Assembly: GCA_017447745.1 (NCBI GenBank)
Contig: JAFSMW010000155.1
Span: 1 to 35,659, forward strand
DNA: 35,659 nt
Direction: 5' to 3'
Origin: Thermoguttaceae bacterium
GTDB taxonomy: Bacteria > Planctomycetota > Planctomycetia > Pirellulales > Thermoguttaceae
Position numbers and translations under genes: made by a program. This document shows positions 33,017 to 35,659 of the stretch, piece after piece (positions within the stretch are counted from its first letter, which is position 1; the number at the start of each line of letters is the position of its first letter). The notes under the pieces are model-generated. The model was not told the DNA's origin. It was given only the letters and a program-made list of their open reading frames with translations, and did not search any database.

Positions 33017-33994
33017 TTACTTCAGGAATTCGCGAACGCTTTCCAGCTGTCCGGCGGATCCGAGAACGGAGTTCTTGTGAATGATATATTCAGCGTAGGC
33101 AGCCATGAATTTCTTTCCTGGCGGGCGCAGGTCGAAGTTCTGCGGGTTGGCGAGGAATTCTTCACGGTGAATGGCGCACCATACCAAACGTCCGTCGGTG
33201 TCGATGTTGATCTTGCAGACGCCGAGCTTGGCGGCGGGCAGGTATTCGGCTTCGTTTACGCCGGAAGCGCCAGCGAGCTGTCCGCCAGCGTTGTTGATGC
33301 GCTGTACCCATTCCTGCGGAACGGAAGAAGATCCGTGCATAACCAACGGGAAGTTGGCGGGGATGGCTTTCTGGATTTCAGCCAGAACGTCAAAGTGCAG
33401 ACCCTGTTTGCCAGAGAACTTGAACGCGCCGTGGCTGGTTCCGATAGCAACCGCGAGGGAGTCGCAGCCGGAACGATCGATGAATTCAGCAGCGGTGCTG
33501 GGGTCGGTCAGTTTAACGGACGCGACGATGTCTTCTTCGACTCCGCCGAGCTGTCCGAGTTCAGCTTCAACGACGATGCCCTTGTCGTGGGCGCGATCGA
33601 CAACGCGGCGAGTGATTTCGATGTTCTTTTCGAATTCTTCAGCCGAGGCGTCAATCATAACGGAGGAATAGAAACCGCTGTCGATGCAGTCGTAGCAGGC
33701 TTCTTCGTTGCCGTGATCCAGGTGAACGGCGAAGATGGCTTCCGGGAATACCTGTTCAGCTGAACGAATCAGACCTTCCAGGAATCGCTTGTCGGTATAG
33801 GAACGAGCGCCTTTGGAAATCTGAATGATGAACGGAGCGCTTTTTGCTGAGTCGCTCGGATCTTCGTTCTTGGCGGACTTGCCAAGGTTGCCGCGGAACA
33901 GACCGACGATCTGTTCGAGGTTATTGATGTTGTAAGCGCCGATGGCGTATTTGCCGTAGGCATGCTTAAACAGTTCGGTGGTGGTTACGATCAT
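33017..33994 (-). CDS. fba: fructose-bisphosphate aldolase, class II
   Basis: The enzyme cleaves fructose 1,6-bisphosphate to dihydroxyacetone phosphate and glyceraldehyde 3-phosphate, or does the reverse, in glycolysis and gluconeogenesis. The 325-residue start at 33994 (MIVTTTELFKHAYGKYAIGAYN) is the family's usual beginning and is preceded by AAGGA at a good distance. A longer frame to 34225 adds repeat-derived residues and covers the promoter, so it is rejected. Zinc and active-site motifs are HLDHG (His91, Asp93, His94), GTSHGAFKF (His188) and VMHGSSSVP (His220). A short acidic/Ser segment (~38-52) near the N-terminus looks like a lineage-specific insertion. The promoter has perfect consensus boxes with a palindrome at the start site. 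Confidence 0.95.
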   Translation of the reverse strand: MIVTTTELFKHAYGKYAIGAYNINNLEQIVGLFRGNLGKSAKNEDPSDSAKSAPFIIQISKGARSYTDKRFLEGLIRSAEQVFPEAIFAVHLDHGNEEACYDCIDSGFYSSVMIDASAEEFEKNIEITRRVVDRAHDKGIVVEAELGQLGGVEEDIVASVKLTDPSTAAEFIDRSGCDSLAVAIGTSHGAFKFSGKQGLHFDVLAEIQKAIPANFPLVMHGSSSVPQEWVQRINNAGGQLAGASGVNEAEYLPAAKLGVCKINIDTDGRLVWCAIHREEFLANPQNFDLRPPGKKFMAAYAEYIIHKNSVLGSAGQLESVREFLK

Positions 33995-34083
33995 CTCGAT
34001 TAATCCTTCTGCGAGGTTGACTCGCAAATAAAGTAAGGAACAAGCCGCGGCGACAATACGCTTCGCCTGACCGCTCCTTGATA

Positions 34084-34131
34084 CAGTAAATTTACTGCTT
34101 CTTATTATATATTTTTTTACTGATTTGTCAA
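34084..34131 (-). promoter_or_regulatory. consensus fba promoter with 14-bp palindrome at the start site
   Basis: On the minus strand: TTGACA (34126-34131), a 16-bp spacer and TATAAT (34104-34109), both perfect. The predicted start is near 34097. The perfect palindrome CAGTAAATTTACTG (34084-34097) lies exactly at that point, an operator-like position. The GC-rich core repeat begins only 4 bp upstream of the -35 box. Confidence 0.8.
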
Positions 34132-34134
34132 GTA

Positions 34135-34203
34135 GCGGCGAGGCGCCGCTCCCAATCCGCGCTTCCGCGCGAAACGTATTATAACCGCTCCCGTTGGTCG
34201 CTT
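34135..34203 (+). repeat. 69-bp core of the GC-rich hairpin repeat
   Basis: It begins GCGGCGAGGCGCCGC and ends CGCTCCCGTTGGTCGCTT. It differs from 14741-14809 at only 4 of 69 positions and is related to 831-897 and, inverted, 6078-6141. It is followed by TCGCAACTCGCAACT, a TTCCAATTGGAA palindrome and an ACCGAC/GTCGGT hairpin (to about 34255). Confidence 0.85.
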
Positions 34204-34279
34204 TGTATTCTCTCGCAACTCGCAACTTCCAATTGGAAACCGACCCTGTCGGTGCGGTAAGACGTCCGTTAGATTTTTA

Positions 34280-34394
34280 ACACGAAATACACGAAATAAG
34301 CGAAAAAGACGAAAGAGTTTTTATATTTTAGATTTTAAAATTTTGTATTTTAGTCTGTGTATTTCGTCATTTTTGTGTTTTTCGTGTTTTAAAA
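34280..34394. repeat. period-9 repeat arranged as an inverted repeat
   Basis: The left arm is ACACGAAAT, ACACGAAAT, AAGCGAAAA, AGACGAAAG (34280-34315). After an AT-rich middle, a right arm reading TTTCGTC, TTTTTGTGTTT and TTCGTGTTTT (about 34353-34394) is largely complementary, again with a spacing of about 9. Confidence 0.65.
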
Positions 34395-34397
34395 ACT

Positions 34398-34425
34398 ACT
34401 GCCTACTGCCTATTGCCTACTGCCT
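34398..34425 (+). repeat. period-7 tandem repeat (ACTGCCT type)
   Basis: Four 7-bp units: ACTGCCT, ACTGCCT, ATTGCCT, ACTGCCT. The unit is the complement of the AGGCAGT unit seen at 32943 and 34558. Confidence 0.75.
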
Positions 34426-34438
34426 TCCCAAACCGCTC

Positions 34439-34466
34439 TTGCAATTCCGTTAAAAAATGGTATATT
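34439..34466 (+). promoter_or_regulatory. candidate promoter for cysK
   Basis: TTGCAA (34439-34444), a 16-bp spacer and TATATT (34461-34466), preceded by TGG (extended -10). The arrangement is the same as in the 23S promoter. The predicted leader to the ATG at 34736 is about 260 nt and would contain the heptamer-repeat hairpin. Confidence 0.5.
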
Positions 34467-34525
34467 ATTATGCGGTCGACTATGTTGTCGATCCTTTGAA
34501 AATGATTTGTGTTGCGCTTGCCTTT

Positions 34526-34690
34526 TTCGCAATTCGCAACTCGCAACTTTGGGGATGTAGGCAGTAGGCAATAGGCAGTAGGCAGTAGTTAGTGGTAAGT
34601 GATAAGTGGTAAGTGGTAAGTTAGAAGAACGCTTGCGTCCTAACCACTAACCACTAAAAACTTATTACTAACCACTGTCTACTTGCCACT
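34526..34690. repeat. large period-7 inverted repeat upstream of cysK
   Basis: The stretch holds TTCGCAA, TTCGCAA, CTCGCAA (34526-34546), then four TAGGCAG/TAGGCAA units (34558-34585) and four AGTGGTA/AGTGATA units (34591-34618). A short ACGCTTGCGT palindrome (34629-34638) is the centre. The right arm (34641-34690) carries ACCACTA units and CTACTTGCCACTAA, complementary to the left arm. The whole can fold into a long imperfect hairpin in the presumed cysK leader. The 34204-34735 gap contains this and the other repeats listed, and no gene. Confidence 0.7.
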
Positions 34691-34735
34691 AAACACCCTC
34701 AACTTCCTATTCCCTTACAAACACTTCATTTTATC

Positions 34736-35653
34736 ATGTTCTACAATTCTATTTTAGACGCAATCGGTAACACTCCGATTGTGCGAATCAACAAGCTCAA
34801 CGAGGGTCAGGCAGAAGTTCTGGCTAAGGTTGAGTACTTCAATCCTGCAAGTTCGGTCAAAGACCGTATTGCTTTCGCAATGATTGATGCGGCAGAGAAG
34901 TCTGGCGCGCTGAAGCCCGGCGGACTGATTATCGAACCGACCAGCGGCAACACCGGCGTTGGTCTGGCGCTGGTCGCAGCGGTAAAAGGATACCGCATTA
35001 TCATGACGATGCCGGAAACGATGTCGATTGAACGCCGCAAGCTCATGGCGGCTTACGGGGCGGAACTGGTTCTCACCCCCGGTCCGGCTGGCATGAAAGG
35101 CGCGATCGCCAAGGCGGAAGAACTCAAAGCCGCCAACCCCGGTTCCTTCATTCCGCAGCAGTTTGAAAACCCCGCCAACCCGGAAGCTCATCGTAAGACA
35201 ACCGCTCAGGAAATTCTCCGTGACACGGATTCCAAAGTCGACGTCTTTGTCGCTGGCGTGGGAACGGGCGGAACGATTACCGGTATTGGAGAAGTTCTCA
35301 AAGCCGCCAATCCGAACGTAAAAATTATCGCGGTCGAACCGAAAGACTCCCCGGTTCTTTCCGGCGGGAAACCTGGCCCTCACAAGATTCAGGGCATCGG
35401 CGCGGGATTCGTTCCCCAGGTTCTCAATACCGACATTCTCGACGAGATTATCCAGGTTGACTGGCAAGACGCTGGCGCCACATCTCGTCTGGCTGCCAAG
35501 AAGGAAGGACTGCTTATCGGCATTTCCTCCGGAGCCTCACTGTTTGCCGCTTTGGAACTGAGCAAACGACCCGAATTCGCCGGAAAGAGAATCGTCGTCT
35601 TGCTGCCCGACTGCGGAGAACGATACCTGTCCAGCTGGCTGTTTGAGAGCTGA
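34736..35653 (+). CDS. cysK: cysteine synthase (O-acetylserine sulfhydrylase)
   Basis: This PLP enzyme makes cysteine from O-acetylserine and sulfide. The 305-residue protein is complete and of normal length. Visible motifs are the PLP lysine K42 in SSVKDR, the substrate loop TSGNTG (69-74), the phosphate-binding GTGGTITG and the SSGAS motif. The C-terminus [14 protein letters not shown] is typical of CysK. No Shine-Dalgarno sequence precedes the ATG. The gene stands alone behind a long repeat-filled upstream region, and only 6 bp follow it in the window. Confidence 0.96.
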   Translation: MFYNSILDAIGNTPIVRINKLNEGQAEVLAKVEYFNPASSVKDRIAFAMIDAAEKSGALKPGGLIIEPTSGNTGVGLALVAAVKGYRIIMTMPETMSIERRKLMAAYGAELVLTPGPAGMKGAIAKAEELKAANPGSFIPQQFENPANPEAHRKTTAQEILRDTDSKVDVFVAGVGTGGTITGIGEVLKAANPNVKIIAVEPKDSPVLSGGKPGPHKIQGIGAGFVPQVLNTDILDEIIQVDWQDAGATSRLAAKKEGLLIGISSGASLFAALELSKRPEFAGKRIVVLLPDCGERYLSSWLFES

Positions 35654-35659
35654 TAATTA

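Noticed and set aside
33077-33763. 228-residue plus-strand open frame inside fba
   Set aside because: Opposite-strand shadow of the aldolase gene, which has all zinc-site motifs.
33995-34225. N-terminal extension of fba
   Set aside because: The extra 77 residues derive from the core repeat and promoter region, and the family start with a ribosome binding site is at 33994.

Overview
The window most likely comes from a member of the Planctomycetota, probably near the Pirellulales and with moderate GC. This is inferred from several signs. A very large secreted protein starts with the planctomycete-type N-terminal motif LEERAML. Two proteins begin with SHD1 (SLA1 homology 1) domains. There is a zinc-ribbon/transmembrane/STN-like protein and a FlgI-domain lipoprotein with HEAT-like repeats. 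The 23S rRNA gene has its own promoter and no 16S or tRNA gene close upstream, as expected where rRNA genes are unlinked. No database search was possible.

Layout. 1-800: 5' end of a 23S rRNA gene on the minus strand, with leader and promoter. 831-6141: a type III restriction-modification pair (mod, res) bracketed by inverted copies of a roughly 300-360 bp hairpin-rich repeat, with a second hairpin-rich repeat between mod and res. 6183-9278: a FlgI-like lipoprotein gene (minus) divergent from an unknown secreted-protein gene. 9686-14708: promoter plus a two-gene RND efflux operon (adaptor and pump). 14709-16743: repeats and a secreted helical protein with an internal duplication. 16744-17506: lumazine synthase with an acidic tail and a terminator. 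17566-22606 (minus): a disordered Ser/Lys/Glu/Pro-rich exported protein and a giant cyclophilin/FN3/dockerin protein. 22887-25166: zinc-ribbon/TM/STN-like protein. 25349-28024: aconitase A. 28183-31317 (minus): two paralogous SHD1-TPR-zinc-finger secreted proteins. 31748-33994 (minus): RlmI-type rRNA methyltransferase and class II fructose-bisphosphate aldolase. 34736-35653: cysteine synthase.

Most genes are housekeeping or cell-envelope functions with little operon structure; the clear co-functional pairs are mod/res and the RND adaptor/pump. The intergenic DNA is unusual because it is packed with four kinds of repeat: (i) composite arrays of short perfect hairpins, usually with TTTA/TAAA loops, whose stems change in a pairing-preserving way between copies; (ii) a GC-rich hairpin composite with a 69-bp core; (iii) period-7 tandem repeats, some arranged as large inverted repeats; (iv) a period-9 repeat. 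All four type (i) arrays lie just downstream of a gene and in that gene's orientation.

Several promoters are close to the sigma-70 consensus with a 16-17 bp spacer. Three of them carry perfect palindromes at operator positions. The observations most worth checking are the covarying hairpin arrays, the inverted repeats around the type III RM system with its AT-rich, apparently swapped specificity domain, and an SSB-like acidic C-terminal tail ending LPF on lumazine synthase.
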